Notes: generated from the letters alone by a model not told the origin. A DNA stretch of 64,000 nt from Gnetum montanum (GCA_015680685.1 MNCI01025300.1:272108-336107), one strand, 5' to 3'. Counted from the first letter of the stretch, positions 44,662-57,513 are shown. Numbers and translations: made by a program.

Positions 44662-46384
44662 CCTTGCTAATTATTTTAGATCTCCTCCTTTAAATTCAGT
44701 CATGGGGGAGATGGCCATCAATGCTAACCATTCTAAGCCCTCAGTTCCTTTGCCTTTTTTGTTTTACACACTTTTGTTTTACACATTGTTCATCTTTACT
44801 TATTTTTTTTTACACCATCATTAACATTTTTACTATTTCTTTCTTTGATTTATTCTTATTTGTCACATAATAAGTGCTCATGATTGTGGGTTGTATTATA
44901 ATAAGTGTTGATTGCTAATGTTTGATTTTTACCTTTGACTTTAAATGTTGATGCTAAGATATGGTTTCTTTTGATAAAATAGGCAATGAGCACATGTCAT
45001 CCAATTATCCATGCAACTCTATGGTCTTCCTTATTTTGGAAATGTACTATCCCTTTTCTAAGAAAACTTATTAATGAATCAGTGCCTTAGTACTCTTTGA
45101 ACCAAGGAAAGATTCAAATGGATGGAAAAGGGTGTGACCTCAAGGAGATTCCATGCATTTGTGCTAATTATTCTCTAAGGTACTTGGATGTTTTTCATAA
45201 ACTCCTTTGCCATTCCGCTATCGACTAATAGATTAGGAAGTTGACTAAATCAAATAATTCTTTGCATGGTGTGGTTCTCACAAACAAAAAGGTGAGAATT
45301 CAAAGAACGCCCCTTAGAAATAATAAAGAAACATGGGCTACAAGCACTGGTTATGGCACTAGAAAGACATGTTACCCATGCTTGAAGTTTCCCTCTAACT
45401 AAGGCCCTTTCTCACTTCCTGCTGCTCTATCTTTCTCTTGTTGGAATGGTGGTGACTCTGTGGATGCATTCTTGTTACTTCGGGAGGATGGGTTGGTCAA
45501 GTCTGTTGATGCAAGGTCAGTGGATGGGGATAGTTGAATCTAGATTTGGACAGAATTTTATTAAGTCACCTTAACCACATATTACACAAAGGACTTTACA
45601 CCACCTTAATTTTGGAACTCCATCCCATTCTCTCCTCTCTTTCTGTATTTCTTTCCACATTCCACCTCATTACCAGTTTTATGATGAGTCTATATCTTGG
45701 TTGATGCATTGTTAGTCTTCTGTAAAACTCTTATGGGTAAGTTCTTAACCTTTGTTTCCATATGTCATTCTAAGAGCCTACAGACTCTTTGGTTTGTATG
45801 TTTGTTAGGGCATTTACGACATGAGCCTGCTTTGGTGAGGACCCATTGGAATTCCTTTTTGGTGCAATTATTAAGCTCTTTCCATTCAACATTTCTTGCA
45901 ATCAACTATTTCTCATTCACCCCATCAATGATATCCATTTTTGCTTTTTTTTATTGGCTTCACTGTTGTTATTTCTCTTATCCTTCTTGTTCTTTAAAGA
46001 TTTCCACCCTATTGCTACCAGAGGTTCACTCTTAGTCATGGGGGCCCTATCACAAATTTTTCCATTCCATAATTATCTTACCCCTACACCTTGGGTAGTT
46101 ATCATTCATAAACCTCTAACCTAGTATCTGCTATACCCACAACCTAGCCAATGTGCTTTATATCGAGGCAAGGTATTAATTGCCCTAGGTTTTATCTACC
46201 CTTGCTAATCTGTGAGTGTGTTGTGTGTGCAGATGGTGATTACATGAACAATGGACTAGGATAAGGAGGAGCACTCAGGATGGACTAGAGCTAGAGCATT
46301 TATGCAAGGAACACATTTGGACATGTGGCTATGGATGAACAATGTGTGCATAGTTTCAACATCGACAAGCAATGTGCCTCATTT

Positions 46385-46431
<47 letters not shown>

Positions 46432-46646
46432 AAGCTGTCAAATGAGGATCTAGATGTCATCTATGTATAGTGTTTGCCATAATGGGCATGAACACCAATG
46501 CTGTAATACATTTGTCAATCCATTCCCTGGGCACTTTGAGTCTATCATCCTATGTCATCATCAGTTGTCATTCAGTTAATAATCCCATACCTTCTCAATA
46601 TTTTGTAAGGAACTCGAGGACAAGTTTTCATTTAGTCATGGGGGTA
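44662..46646 (+). other. E3 3' non-coding tail
   Basis: It begins with a purine-rich CATGGGGGAGATGG (44701-44714) that resembles the 3' polypurine tract and recurs at the same place in E0, E1 and E4. No conserved frame is found; 45697-46035 and 45846-46124 are open but differ between copies. A potential splice donor (45737) and acceptor (46232) match positions in E0. Confidence 0.7.
46389..46429. repeat. (TC)n microsatellite
   Basis: A pure TC run in the E3 tail. E0 has only a short TC tract at the matching place (3765-3775), so the run expanded in E3. Confidence 0.95.
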
Positions 46647-47481
46647 TGATGAGCCGCGATATCAAGGCTATGATATCACATCCACGATATTGGATCTACG
46701 ATATTGGATCCTGCCAAGCGATATCGGACATCCGATATCAAGACTTGTCTTGTTGCCTATAAATAAGAGGTGGGCGCAGTTGCTTTGGCAATTAGTTCTT
46801 AGTCCATTACCCAAACTCTTGTAGTTTCTCCCTCTTAGAGTTAGAATTATTTCTAAGTGCCTGCAATAGGAGTCATAAAGCTAATAGATCTTTATTCGAG
46901 CATTGTGTACATGAGCACACCTTGTGTTTAAAAATAAAAACGAACTTTGTGATAAACCTTGCAGTATTCAAAATAGCTTATCTCTCATCCTTAATGCTAT
47001 TTATAATTTTTTAATGCTTTCATTAGTTAATTAATGCTAATTTTATTAATTTGTTAATTTTCACAAGTAAGCACACTCAGTATGACCACTTTGAGTATGC
47101 ATGGAACACTTGGTAACCCAGTAACGATTAGCATTTGGTAATCCCAGTAATGTTGCACTGGTTCAAGATGTGTATCGAAAGTGGGAACAAATGCTGGTGT
47201 AAGGACTAGTTAGGACCTAGTTGATTAGTTAATTTAAATTAATTATTCAATTAATTCTCTTCTTCTCTCTTTAGCACTAGGACATAAAACATAAAAAGCA
47301 TAAAAATCATATGCCTCAAGTTTACTTAACCATACAATCATGTCATACAAGTAAGCTTGGGAAGATAATGATCGCCTAATTCTATGAAGGTGCATAAGCA
47401 CTTAGTCCCTGGAGTTTGACTGGATTGCATGTAACACTCGTATTCGTATGGTTGAGCATAGGGGTACCTTGCTGCTTATCA
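46647..47481 (+). repeat. 3' LTR of E3
   Basis: It aligns with the 5' LTR along its length. GATATC boxes lie at 46655-46745, followed by TATAAATA at about 46760-46767. The paired TTGGTAACCCAGTAA / TTGGTAATCCCAGTAA motif is at 47110-47150. Confidence 0.95.
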
Positions 47482-48323
47482 CAGTGTTTTCTATTAAAGT
47501 TATGCTATGCTAAAGCATATGATCAGATTATATTATCATGGGTAGAAGAAATAGACCGGTAGTGTTTTCTATTAAAGTTATACTTTGCTAAAACATATGA
47601 TTAAATTGTATAGTAGTTTATTTTTAAAACTATTCAACATATGTAACTTAATTAGTCTTTTTTACATCATGTTTCTCTTCTTCTTAAAGATTCCTTTGCT
47701 AGAGTTTTAGTCAATGGTAAAGTAAGTGCTAAATTCTCCTTATGAAGATCTATAAGATAAGGTTGTCTTCTTGCCCTCTTGTTATTTATTATAGCTTCTA
47801 GTGTTTTGGGTTATGCATTTGATTTTGCTAATTAGGTGAATGTTATTTGAAGAATATCACTTCCATAACCTTTAGAGTGTATTTCTATCAACCAATTTGC
47901 TAATAACATCTTTTTGCTACTAAAGGAGGATCAATCATAACTTCATAATTTTATAAATATTATTCAAGTCTATTATGATGCTTTAGGCTCCAAAATTAAC
48001 TAGGATAAATCTTAAGCCATTAGACCATCATACAAGCCATTTAAGATAAATAGTTTGAATTTTCCTTGGAAATGGATTCAACCACATGTAATCTTCAAGC
48101 TCCTTGGCATGCCTATTGTTGTTATTCCAAACATTCTACAATTATGATAGTGTCTTGTTCAAAAACTTTAGCATAAAGTTCATATTTTGTCTCAGTGAAA
48201 CTTGTGTCTAGCAGGAAGGATTATTATGGCTAAGCATATTTTCTCTTCTACACATGTTTATTATTCTTCCTTTATTGCTCCAAAGAAAAGTAGCTACAAA
48301 AGGTAGAAGATATTATTAGAAAT
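47482..48323 (+). mobile_element. LINE-A reverse transcriptase, piece 2
   Basis: Continuation after E3. A 'YAKAYDQII' block, repeated by a tandem duplication (period 78 bp), corresponds to the RT 'DFxKAYDRV' motif. The catalytic box reads 'INQFANNIFLLLKE' instead of the usual QFADD; both Asp are Asn. 'KINSLNFPWKWI', 'FKLLGMPIV' and 'AGRIIMAKHIFSS' follow, matching the 'YLGxPxxxxxxxxxxxxSxxGRxxLIK' region. Many stops. E4 interrupts it at 48324. Confidence 0.82.
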
Positions 48324-49160
48324 TGATGAGTAGCAAGGTATCCCTATGCCCAACCATATGAATCATAGGCATTCACATGTAATTCGGTTGAATTCCACAG
48401 ACTATAATTACTAAGTACAATAGAGCTAAACAGTGTGTACATGTTGTTCATTCGTTGTCTTCCCAGTCCCACTTGTGGAATGCAATTGTATGGTTAAGTG
48501 TGACTAAGGCGTAAGATTTTTATTATTTTATGTTTTATAAAATTACTCACCTAGAACAAGGATGAAAGTAAGGGTAATTAAATGCTAAGTAAATTATGGT
48601 CTAATCTATCCTAACACAAGTAACCATTTCCAATTCCCAGACAAATCCTAAACTTTGTGTAAACACTACTAGGTTGTCAAATGCTAACCGTTTCTAAGCT
48701 ACCAAGTGTCACACGTATGCTCAAAGGGGTCATGCTTGTGTATTTTAATGAGTTTATTGATTAATCAAAATTAATTGTTGCATGAACAACATTAATGAAA
48801 ATTTCATGTAATCACAATATATAAATGCATAAGAAAGAAAGTATCAAGTGCTGCAAGGATGAATCAAAGAGTTCAGCTTTATTGCCAACACAATGGTTTG
48901 TTTAGGTACATCAATGCTTGAATAAAGATTTGTTTACACTTAGACCTCCTACTGTAGGCACTTGGAAAATATTCTAACTCTCAAATGGATAAACTACAAG
49001 AGTTTTGCTACTTGACTACCAAAAACTACTCTCAATCGTGTGCCTAGGGGCTATATTTATAGACTTGGAAGTAACCCTATGATATCAAATGTATGATATC
49101 AAATGTAACCTAATATTTCAACCACTCTAATATCAAAGTGTATGAAAACATGATTTATCA
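48324..49160 (-). repeat. 3' LTR of E4
   Basis: TGATGAG...TTTATCA on the + strand. The minus-strand TATA lies at about 49050-49060. GATATC boxes at 49080-49135 lie just upstream of it, and the common U5 end is at 48324-48390. Confidence 0.93.
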
Positions 49161-51169
49161 TACACCCACAACTGAATGAAAACTTGCCCTTGAGTACTAA
49201 AGAAGAGGAACAAGTCCTGTACAAACTATATTAGGAGATGTCAACTATTCAACTGACATGCAAAGTGACACAGAGAGGTCAAAAAAATACAGAAGTGTCC
49301 AAGCATATAACATTATAGTTGTGTACAAAATTGGGTGTTCACAGAAACAGGAAAGAACACCCTTAGATCCAAAGGGCATCAAACCCCTCTTGACAACAAA
49401 AGAATGAGGGAGAGGTAGAAGAGATCCAGTAGTCATGAACAATCTCCCACGAGTGATATTATTGCATCCTCCTTGGTGAAGATATTCGTGCTTCCAATTC
49501 ATTCTCCCCACTACAATCACAACAAAATCAATAATTAGTATATAAAGTATAACATATAGCAGTTGAATACCTTGTCTCGTCAGTGATTTTATCTAGCCAA
49601 GTTATGATTGTAATAGATTGATTACTTGATAGTGTTAGTGGAAAGACTAACTAATGTGTTAAGTAAGAGAAGCGGACCATAAAGTTTAGAAAAATTTTAA
49701 GACAAGGAGTTCAACACTAGAAAGATGGTATTCATAGCAATAAAAAGGAGTTCACTAAAATAGTTGTGAAGGTGTGCAAAATTAGATGGCATTGATGGGG
49801 TAAATAAAAAGAATTTGATTGTGACAGTGTCTAAGGGTAAAGAACTTAACTTAACCCAATCAAAAGATATGTAAGTGGGTCCTTCCCAAAGTAGGCATAG
49901 GTCTTTTATGCCCTTGCATAACTTCAAACCAAGGAGTCTGTGGACTCCATGGATGATTAATGGTTTTAGAAAGTTAAGTACAAAAATCCAAAAGTAACTG
50001 ACTAAGAAACATGACACATCAAAATAGAACATTGAATCAAAACATGAAATGAGCAATGAGGTGAGGCATGAACAACATAGATGGATAAAAGAGAGAATGG
50101 AATGGAGTTCTTAATTATGGTTACATGAAGTCACTTATGGAGTTTGTGATTAAATGACTTGGTAGGATCCATCCTCAGTCTAGACCAAAACCAACCACTT
50201 TCAATGACTTCGCATTGACATTCTAAGTCTATTCCATCCCCTAAGATACCAGAATTCTCCCACAAAACAACCACCATTCCAAATTATAGAGAAAGTAGGA
50301 AGTGAGAAAGGGCCTTAGTTAGAGGAGATAAGACAAGTCCCATAACTAGTACTTGTAGCCCTTTTATTTGGTCTAAGGGGTGTGAATTAAATTTCCATTT
50401 TTTTTTTCTTTTTTGAATAAGAACCACACCATGTAAATACCCATGCATTTTTCACATTTATTTTGTCCAAGGGATGTGCTTTGAATCCTCATATTTGTAT
50501 TTTTTTTATGAGGATCACACCATGCAAGGACTTATTTGACTTTCTATTGTGGAATGATGTAGAATAGTGAGAAGCTCACAAGAACACTCCCACACATAGA
50601 AAAACAAAAAAGCATGAAGAATATCACATCCCTTTGAAGCCACACCCTATCCAAACCTTTGATTCCTTTCCAATTCCAAAAACTACACAAGTCACCAATT
50701 TATTAAAGTTGCATTAATGAAGAAGGGACTGCATGTTTCCAAAACAAGGAAAATCACAAAGTATGTGGATGGGTGGATGATGTGGACTCACTACCTATTA
50801 CATGAAAAGAAACCATGTCCTGGTTGTTAGCAATGACATTCAAAGTCAAAAACTAGACATTAACAATCAAATTACAAATGAAACATACCACCATCGAGAA
50901 GCACATTATCATTGTACCTGATATATTATTAGTAGAAAGAGTAGAGAAATACATCAAACACAAGAAGATATAAGAGAAAGTAAAATATTATGCAATAAAT
51001 ATCAAATATATTAATGATGGTGTAAAACAAAAACTTAGAAAAGATCAATAACCTAAAAATAAATAGATGTAAAACAAATATGTAAAACAAAGAATATGAA
51101 AACAAAAAGTTGTAAAAATAAAAATGTGTAAAATAAAAAAGTCAAAAGACAAAGGAGCTACATAAGGTA
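49161..51169 (-). other. E4 3' non-coding tail
   Basis: Homologous to the tail of E1, including GTAAGTGGGTCCTTCCCAAAG near 49873 and the ACACCATG units. The open frames here (49245-49520, 49697-50056) have no counterpart of matching sequence in E1, so I do not call genes. Confidence 0.7.
50361..50530. repeat. Two tandem ~80-93-bp units in the E4 tail
   Basis: Units begin at 50361 and 50454 (TTATTTGGTCTAAGGGG... and TTATTTTGTCCAAGGG...), with ACCACACCATG or ATCACACCATG near their ends. Same family as 11842-12105. Confidence 0.88.
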
Positions 51170-52590
51170 TTAGTATGGGTGGCCATCTCCCCCATGACTG
51201 AGTTGGAAGGGGGAGATCTGAAAGATTAAGCATGGTTGTCCATATGTTGAGGTGTTTGTTGAGTTGGTTGGCTTGGGCTCATGGAAAGGTTTCACTTGTT
51301 GGATGTTGACTAATTGTTTCTTTTCTAGGCTATTAGATGGAAAAGTCTCATCAATAATGTAAGGTCCTTCCCATAATGTTCGAAATTTGGTTTGTTGGGG
51401 TACATGTGTAGGATTCCAATAGAGGATCTTATCTCCTAGTTGAAACTTGACTTTTCTTATCTTGAGGTCATGGTGTTTCTTGTTGAATGCCTTATGCATT
51501 TCGTTGGATGACAGTGCAATTAATTGATTTTTGTCTAGCAAGTTGAGGTTCATTAGTCATTCTTTCTATGCTAGACTTAGATTTAGGTTAAGGTCATAAG
51601 CTGTAGAGAGTGTATGAAGCTCGGATTGGATGGGCAATGTTAGTAGTTTTCTATACATGAACTCATAGTGAGAATAACCTATGGGGAGCTTCCATGTGGA
51701 GCGATAGGCCTAAAGTACATCATTTAATTTGGTGCTCTAGACCCTTTGGTATTTTCTAATGGTGCACATTAGAATTTTTGTAATCTTCCAATTAGTGATC
51801 TCAGCTTAACCATTGGCTTGGGGGTGATATGGTGTTGTGAGTTTATGCTCAAACCCTAAGTGCTACATAAGTTTTTGGAAAGTGGCACTTGTAAAATGAG
51901 TTCCATTATCAGAAATTAATGCATGAAGCATACCAAACCTATTTATGATATTTTTTTATACAAACCAAGCAGTAGTGATGGATGTACAGTCAATGACGAC
52001 TGCTACTTCTACCCACTTGATGCAATAGTCAATTGTGACAATGATATATGCCTTTCCATTTGATAAAGGTGCGATGGGACCCATAAAGTCAATGCCCCAA
52101 ATATTAAATGGCTTGAGAGGTTGAATCCATTTCTGTGGCCCCTCCATTTGAGCTATCATTCCACCATCCCTCTTGCAACAATCACAAGCATGGATAAATT
52201 GGTGTGCATCCTTGAAGATTATTGGCCAATAATATCCTATCATGAGGATTTTTATGGCCGTGCGTCTCCCAGCATAATGGCCCCCACAAGGGCCTTTGTG
52301 AGCATCCTAGAGAATGCACAGTTGATCTATATCAAGGACACACCAACGTACTAGGCCATCGGGATAGACTTTGTAAAGGTTTTTATTAATTTCCATAAAA
52401 TACCTGACCCGATGAAGGAATTGTTGTTTCTTTCTGGTATCCAACCCTTGCAGTAGTTCTTACTTGAGTAGATAAGTGAGGATGGTGTCATACCATTTTG
52501 GTTCATCAGGCATTTGTGCATTAATAGCCCCTGCAAGGAGAGATTCGTTAGGGAGTTGATCAGATAAGGGGCTCTTTTTCTCCTTGTCAT
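51170..52590 (-). pseudogene. E4 integrase remnant
   Basis: The zinc module and core are partly open at 51956-52243: 'DAHQFIHACDCCKRDGG', '[20 protein letters not shown]'. The core continues past a stop with 'LISDNGTHF' and 'AEITNWKI', so all three catalytic acids (D, D, E) are present. The C-terminus (51170-51553) includes 'RKVKFQLGDKILYWNPTHVP' and the GPY box 'LWEGPYIIDETF', and ends 'SHGGDGHPY'. Best preserved integrase in the window, but still interrupted. Confidence 0.9.
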
Positions 52591-52600
52591 CCCATCTTAG

Positions 52601-53800
52601 TCACAATAAGTGATCTGTGACCACATTCTCCACATCTTTTTGATCTACTATCATGAGATCAAACTTCTGCAAAATCATAAGCCATCGTATGACATGAGGG
52701 CTCACCATTGGTTTATTCATTAGAAACAGGATGACACTATGATTTGTGTGTACAAACACTTTATAGCCAAGCACATAGTGCTTGAACTTCTCTAATGTGA
52801 ACACCACTGCCATCAATTCCTTTTCTGTGGTGGTGTAGTTCAAATATGCACCTACAATACTTTGGCTTGTGTAGTGAATGTAATATGGACATTTTTTATC
52901 ATCCATGTAACAATTACCCCCAAAGCATAATTTGATGCATCGGTCATTACATGAAATGGCTTGAACCAATCAGGTGTTAGTAGAATTAGGGTTTCAACAA
53001 GCTTTTGTTTCAATTGTTGAAATTTTTTTTCACATGTAGGGGTCTAGAAGAATGATGCACCTTCTTTATTAGTTTCACCAATAGCTTGGAAATTTTGGAA
53101 AAATTCTCGATGAAGCGCTGATAGTAGCTAGTATGACCAAGGAATGACCACACTTCTTTAACTATTTTGGGTTGACAGGTTATTTCTTGGATGAACCTTA
53201 TTTTTTTAAGGTCCACCTCAATTCCTACTTTTGAAATATAGTGCCCCAAGACTATGCCTTCCAAGGCCATAAGATGGCTCTTTTGCTAATTGAGCTAGAG
53301 GTTTGTTTTAACATATCTCTTCAACACCTACTCAAGATGGTCTAGGGCTTGCTCAAATGTAGCTTTGTAGGTAGAAAAGTCATCCATAAAGACTTATACC
53401 TTACTACTGATCTATTATTGGAAAATGTTGAGAACTAATTATTGGAATGTGGCTAGGGCATTACATAGACCAAATGCCATCTGAAGGTAAGTAAAAGTCC
53501 CCCAAGGACTTGTGAAAGTCATCTTCGCCCGATCCTCTAGTGTAATCTAGATTTGGTTATAGCCACTATAACCATCTAGAAAGCTATAATAGTTGTGCCT
53601 AGAAATGGTGTCCAGCACTTGGTCGACAAAAGGCAATGAAAAATGATCTTTGAAAGGAATCCCATTGAGTAGCCAGAAGTCGATATATACCCTCCATTTG
53701 CCTCCTTTCTTGTGCATAATCATGAGTGGATTGACCCACTCACTATCTACGATAGGGTAGATGAATCCCACCTTGAGAAGTTATTCAATCTTCTCTTTGA
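52601..53800 (-). pseudogene. E4 reverse transcriptase and RNase H remnant
   Basis: Palm and fingers: 'GFIYPIVDSEWVNPLMIMHK', 'KWRVYIDFWLLNGIPFKDHF', 'LDGYSGYNQI' (53547-53771). The catalytic box 'VFMDDFSTY' is intact near 53365-53395. The thumb is 'EGIVLGHYISKVGIEVD' and 'SFLGHTSYYQRFIENFS' (53010-53270). RNase H is 'TTTEKELMAVVFTLEKFKHY' and 'VHTNHSVI' (Asp to Asn) at 52601-52969. Stops separate these pieces. Confidence 0.9.
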
Positions 53801-54335
53801 CAATCTGCTTTAATTTGGGATTTAGATGTCACTACGGCTATCATTTTGGCTTAGCGATGGGGTCAATGTATATATGATGTTGGCATATTCTTGGATCTAT
53901 TCCAGTGAGCTCAAAATATGACTAGGCAAAGGCTAATAATCATTTTTTCACAACATTTATCAAAACTTTCTTTTGTTCTATAGCAAGCTTAGCATTAATG
54001 ATGACCAACCTTCCATTTTTCAAGAATACATAGCCCATCATAGCTAGTAGTGTCTTCAATTCAAGGGGTTCTTATCTAAATTTGTCAAGAATTTCCAACT
54101 CTCCCTAATTGTTATCATCATTTACTCCTTCGAAGAGTTGGTGATGAACTTGCTTGAGTTCATCCATACTTGCAACATACTCGTACATTAGGCCCTCAAT
54201 AGGTTCCATGCACATTGTACTGCTGCTACAATCAGATATCAGCCACTGGGTACCTTCTTGTTTTGTGGCTATTGCGTACATGCATCTTTGGATTTCAGCT
54301 TCTAGTGCACACTACTTGCATGTAGGGATAGATGT

Positions 54336-54800
54336 TCATTTTATTAACCATAAATTTTGCACACAATGATACCTTAAATCACTGTACATGATACATGAGA
54401 CCCTCTTCTTCTTGATGTTTCCAAATTCATTTTCTTTTGAAATCTCCAAGGAAATATCTCTAATGTCCATTTTGGCATCAACGGTGCTTAACCATGCCCT
54501 TCCCATAATAACTGGAAAGTCCTCCTTGCAGTTCTCCACCTTGATTACTAGGAAGTCAGTGGGATATGACCACTTACAAATAGTGGTTACGATGTCCTCT
54601 ACTAGTCCCAATGGAATAGTGATGGACTGGTCTACCAGTTCTAGCTGGATGTTGCTTTTATTCAAGGGAGAAAGGTTCCACATTATGTACATCTCATGCG
54701 AGATCAGATTAACACCAGAACCAGAGTCAAGAAGAGCTTTACAAGGCTCATTCCTAGCAATTTGCAAAGATACTAGGGGATTCCTAGGATCAGTTAACTT
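54336..54800 (-). pseudogene. E4 protease remnant
   Basis: Open for 143 codons. 'NEPCKALLDSGSGVNLISHE' has an intact DSG site, followed by 'LELVDQSITIPLGLVEDIVT' and 'FPVIMGRAWLSTVDA'. The start of the domain lies in the gag-pro readthrough. This is the best preserved protease of the window and the reference for changes in E1. Confidence 0.9.
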
Positions 54801-57348
54801 TCTAGGTAGGTTACCAGCTCAAATTCAATTAGATACAACATGGGTCAATAATATAGTATGGATTTGAGAGGGATTTTGGTTTGAAGGGAACTCTGGTGAA
54901 GGTGAGATAGAGGAAGGTAGAGGAGTAGGATTACCATCCACTGGTGTGTCTAAGGGCTTTGTTGGACTATAAGGTTAGATGAAAGGTCTTTTCTTTGTTC
55001 GTGGTTCTGACCCACTTGGTGGGTTAACCAGTTGCAAATTAACCATCCTGATAGCATTTCTTTGTTATGGTTGGACAAGCAATTCACCATGCATGGATGG
55101 AGTAGGTGGTAGTTGTGCAGGAGATGGAGGAGTGGGTGCAGGGACATGAGGTACATGAGGATAGTAGGTGGCATCCCTTCTTGGATAGGATAATTGGTAT
55201 ACTTCAGGAGGGTAGTGGTGAGGTTGGTAAGTAGCAACATGACCAGAGGAGTCCCATGGAGATGAAGGTTGCTAAACATAGTAACCATAATGATCTAGTT
55301 GTTGGTAAGGGCACTGTTGTCTTGGAGGTGGCAATGCCCATGATTGTGGTTGCTACCACTGCTAGTATAAGTTGTAGGGTTGCAGTAGAGTTCCACTTGG
55401 ATAGCAATACTGTGGTTGGTGGAACTGTCAAGGATTTCCTTCTAGATAAGGCAATCTTTTGGGTGTTTGCCTTTATGCAAGTTGTGGATGTATGGCATAC
55501 ACCCTAGATTCTTGCAAGTGTGACACAACTGGATAACATCCCTTGGGATTTTTGTACTGGAAAACGTCACACATGCCATCATCATCTAAGTCACTGTCTA
55601 CAACCATCTCTATCACAACCATTTTATCCTTACCCTTAAATACAGCACATTCAGCTTCCTTACGTCTCCAGCGGTCATGCTCACCACTTTGCTCCTTGGG
55701 CTCTTCAGTAATTTTTTAGACGGCCTGAAACTTATTGTCCATAGAGTCCCATAATTGGTCAACCTTAGCTGTGATTTCATATTGTAATTTTTGGAGTGGC
55801 AAAGTTTTCTGATTAGCCACCTCATCTCTAGTTAATTCATCCTCACTGTCACAAAATCAAACCTCCCTTTTGTGAATAGAAGGATCCCTGTTGTATTCCT
55901 TTGTACTTTCTCACTTTCTCAATTCTTCCTCTTCCTTGGATACCTACTTAATTAATATTTGGATTCGATGGGCACTTAACTCTATCAATTCCCCTTGGGC
56001 ATAGACAACAAGGGTTTTTCTAGGTTTAGAGTGCAACCCATCTATGATATGGCGAAGTTGATCAAGCTGAGAGTATCCATGGCTAGGACACCTATACAGC
56101 AAAGAATAGTATCAGCCAATAGTAGCATCCAATGGCTCATGTTTTCCTTATTTCCACCCTTGGATTTGCTTGATTAGATTGGATACTTGGGAGTATCTTT
56201 GATATTTGTCATTGAAAATTCCAACATCATACTCCACCGCCTGATTGATTCTAGTTCCAAGGATCGGTACCAATTTTCTGCTTCCTTTATGAGTGTCCTT
56301 AAAAATAATTTCAGCTTTTACTAGTCATTTTCAATATTCTACAAGGTGCATGCATCTTGAAAGGCATGGAGATGATTTCGTGAATCAACATTGTATCCTT
56401 CCTCAAACCGTGGAATGTTGTTCATGTCCAGCCTCTTTATTCTACTATCCTTCATGTGCCTTAATGGAATCCTCATGGCCTCTGCAATGTTCAACATACC
56501 TCAAGTGGCAAGTAGAGGCTTATCAAGGCCATGGTGATGGTGCCTACAATGTTCTCTACTAGCCCTTCTTTCTTGATGATGGGTCACTCTGGATTACCTA
56601 TGCCTCTAGTCATGACTATCCCTATGGGCCTTCTATTGTTTTGGTCATGTTGGTCACCTCCATCATGGTTATTCCTTTTGTGGTACAATCCAAGCCAAAT
56701 GAAAAAGAAGAAGATGACGATGAAGGGGAAGAAGAAGGAGAACTTGCTCCACACTAACGCATATCACCCTTTCTTTGATGCTTGTGACCACAATCACGAT
56801 CGTGATCTCCTTTTTCTTCCTTATCCTGACTTGCCTCTCTAGATCCATTTTCTCATTGGATATGTTTTGACCAGAACCTGAATTATGAATTGTGGATTGT
56901 ACATTCTAGTTGAGGGCTCCCTAAACAAAGTCAAAGAGAGGAGAAATACTACAGAAGTGGTTTCCTCCATCAAATGGACCAAGCAAAGATGAAAAAGTGT
57001 TTAACCCCTTGCCCTTCACAAGCTCATGTTGGTACTCCAGCTAATGATCCCTTAATCTTTGTGCTTCAGTGGGATGATAATCCCTTGAGTTGGGATCTCA
57101 CATCTCATATTCTCCATGAAGATGTTGAAGCCTGTGTCATGCAAGCATTAGTTGGAGCATTGCTAGAACAGATTGATTAGGTGGCAACACAATGTTTCCT
57201 TCCATGTTGCACATGACAGCAGTTCATCTTGATGTAAGATGAAGGTGAAGTTGGGTACATATTCATTGGGATGAGCACATACCACCCAGTATTGCTGAGG
57301 CACCTAGACTACCCTAGGCAAAAATGGGCTCTAGTGAGAAGAAGACAT
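54801..57348 (-). pseudogene. E4 gag remnant
   Basis: ATG at 57348-57346 ('MSSSH'), then 'CAHPNEYVPNFTFILHQDE'. A Ser/Asp-rich linker lies near 56690-56720. The Gag core is at 56040-56480 in broken frames. The charged region is at 55613-55825. A knuckle-like segment near 55540-55575 retains one Cys ('CDVFQYKNPKGCYP'). A Gln/Pro/His-rich tail occupies 54950-55431. Many stops. The start codon and N-terminus provide the reference that shows the start lost in E1. Confidence 0.85.
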
Positions 57349-57495
57349 TTTGTGTTAATGAACTTATAGGCAGTGTGCAATTAAGTTTTAATTTAATAAT
57401 AATAACAATTTTTTTTTATAATATTTGAATCTTAGGATTCAAACAACGAGGTTATTAAGTTTCACTCGATTTAGATAGCGCACGTAGAACTATAG

Positions 57496-57513
57496 TCCCC
57501 AAGAATGGTGCCA
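57496..57513 (-). other. Primer-binding site of E4, tRNA-Asp type
   Basis: The + strand TCCCCAAGAATGGTGCCA agrees with TCCCCGGCAACGGCGCCA at 13 of 18 positions. It is one base inside the LTR. Confidence 0.75.

Larger units (their letters stand above)
37505..47481 (+). mobile_element. Complete Athila-like Ty3/gypsy element E3
   Basis: The LTRs 37505-38337 and 46647-47481 begin TGATGAG and end (C/T)TCATCA or CTTATCA. A perfect 5-bp duplication CAGTG flanks them (37500-37504, 47482-47486). The primer-binding site is at 38339-38356 and the purine tract CATGGGGGTA ends at 46646. Order: gag, protease, RT, RNase H, integrase, 2-kb tail. Length is 9977 bp. It is inserted in LINE-A. The coding part has many stops, mainly at former Trp and Gln codons. 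Confidence 0.97.

Noticed and set aside
45697-46124. Overlapping frames in the E3 tail with hydrophobic stretches, possible env
   Set aside because: No matching frame exists in E0, E1 or E4, no signal peptide or cleavage-site layout is seen, and the stretch overlaps a candidate intron.
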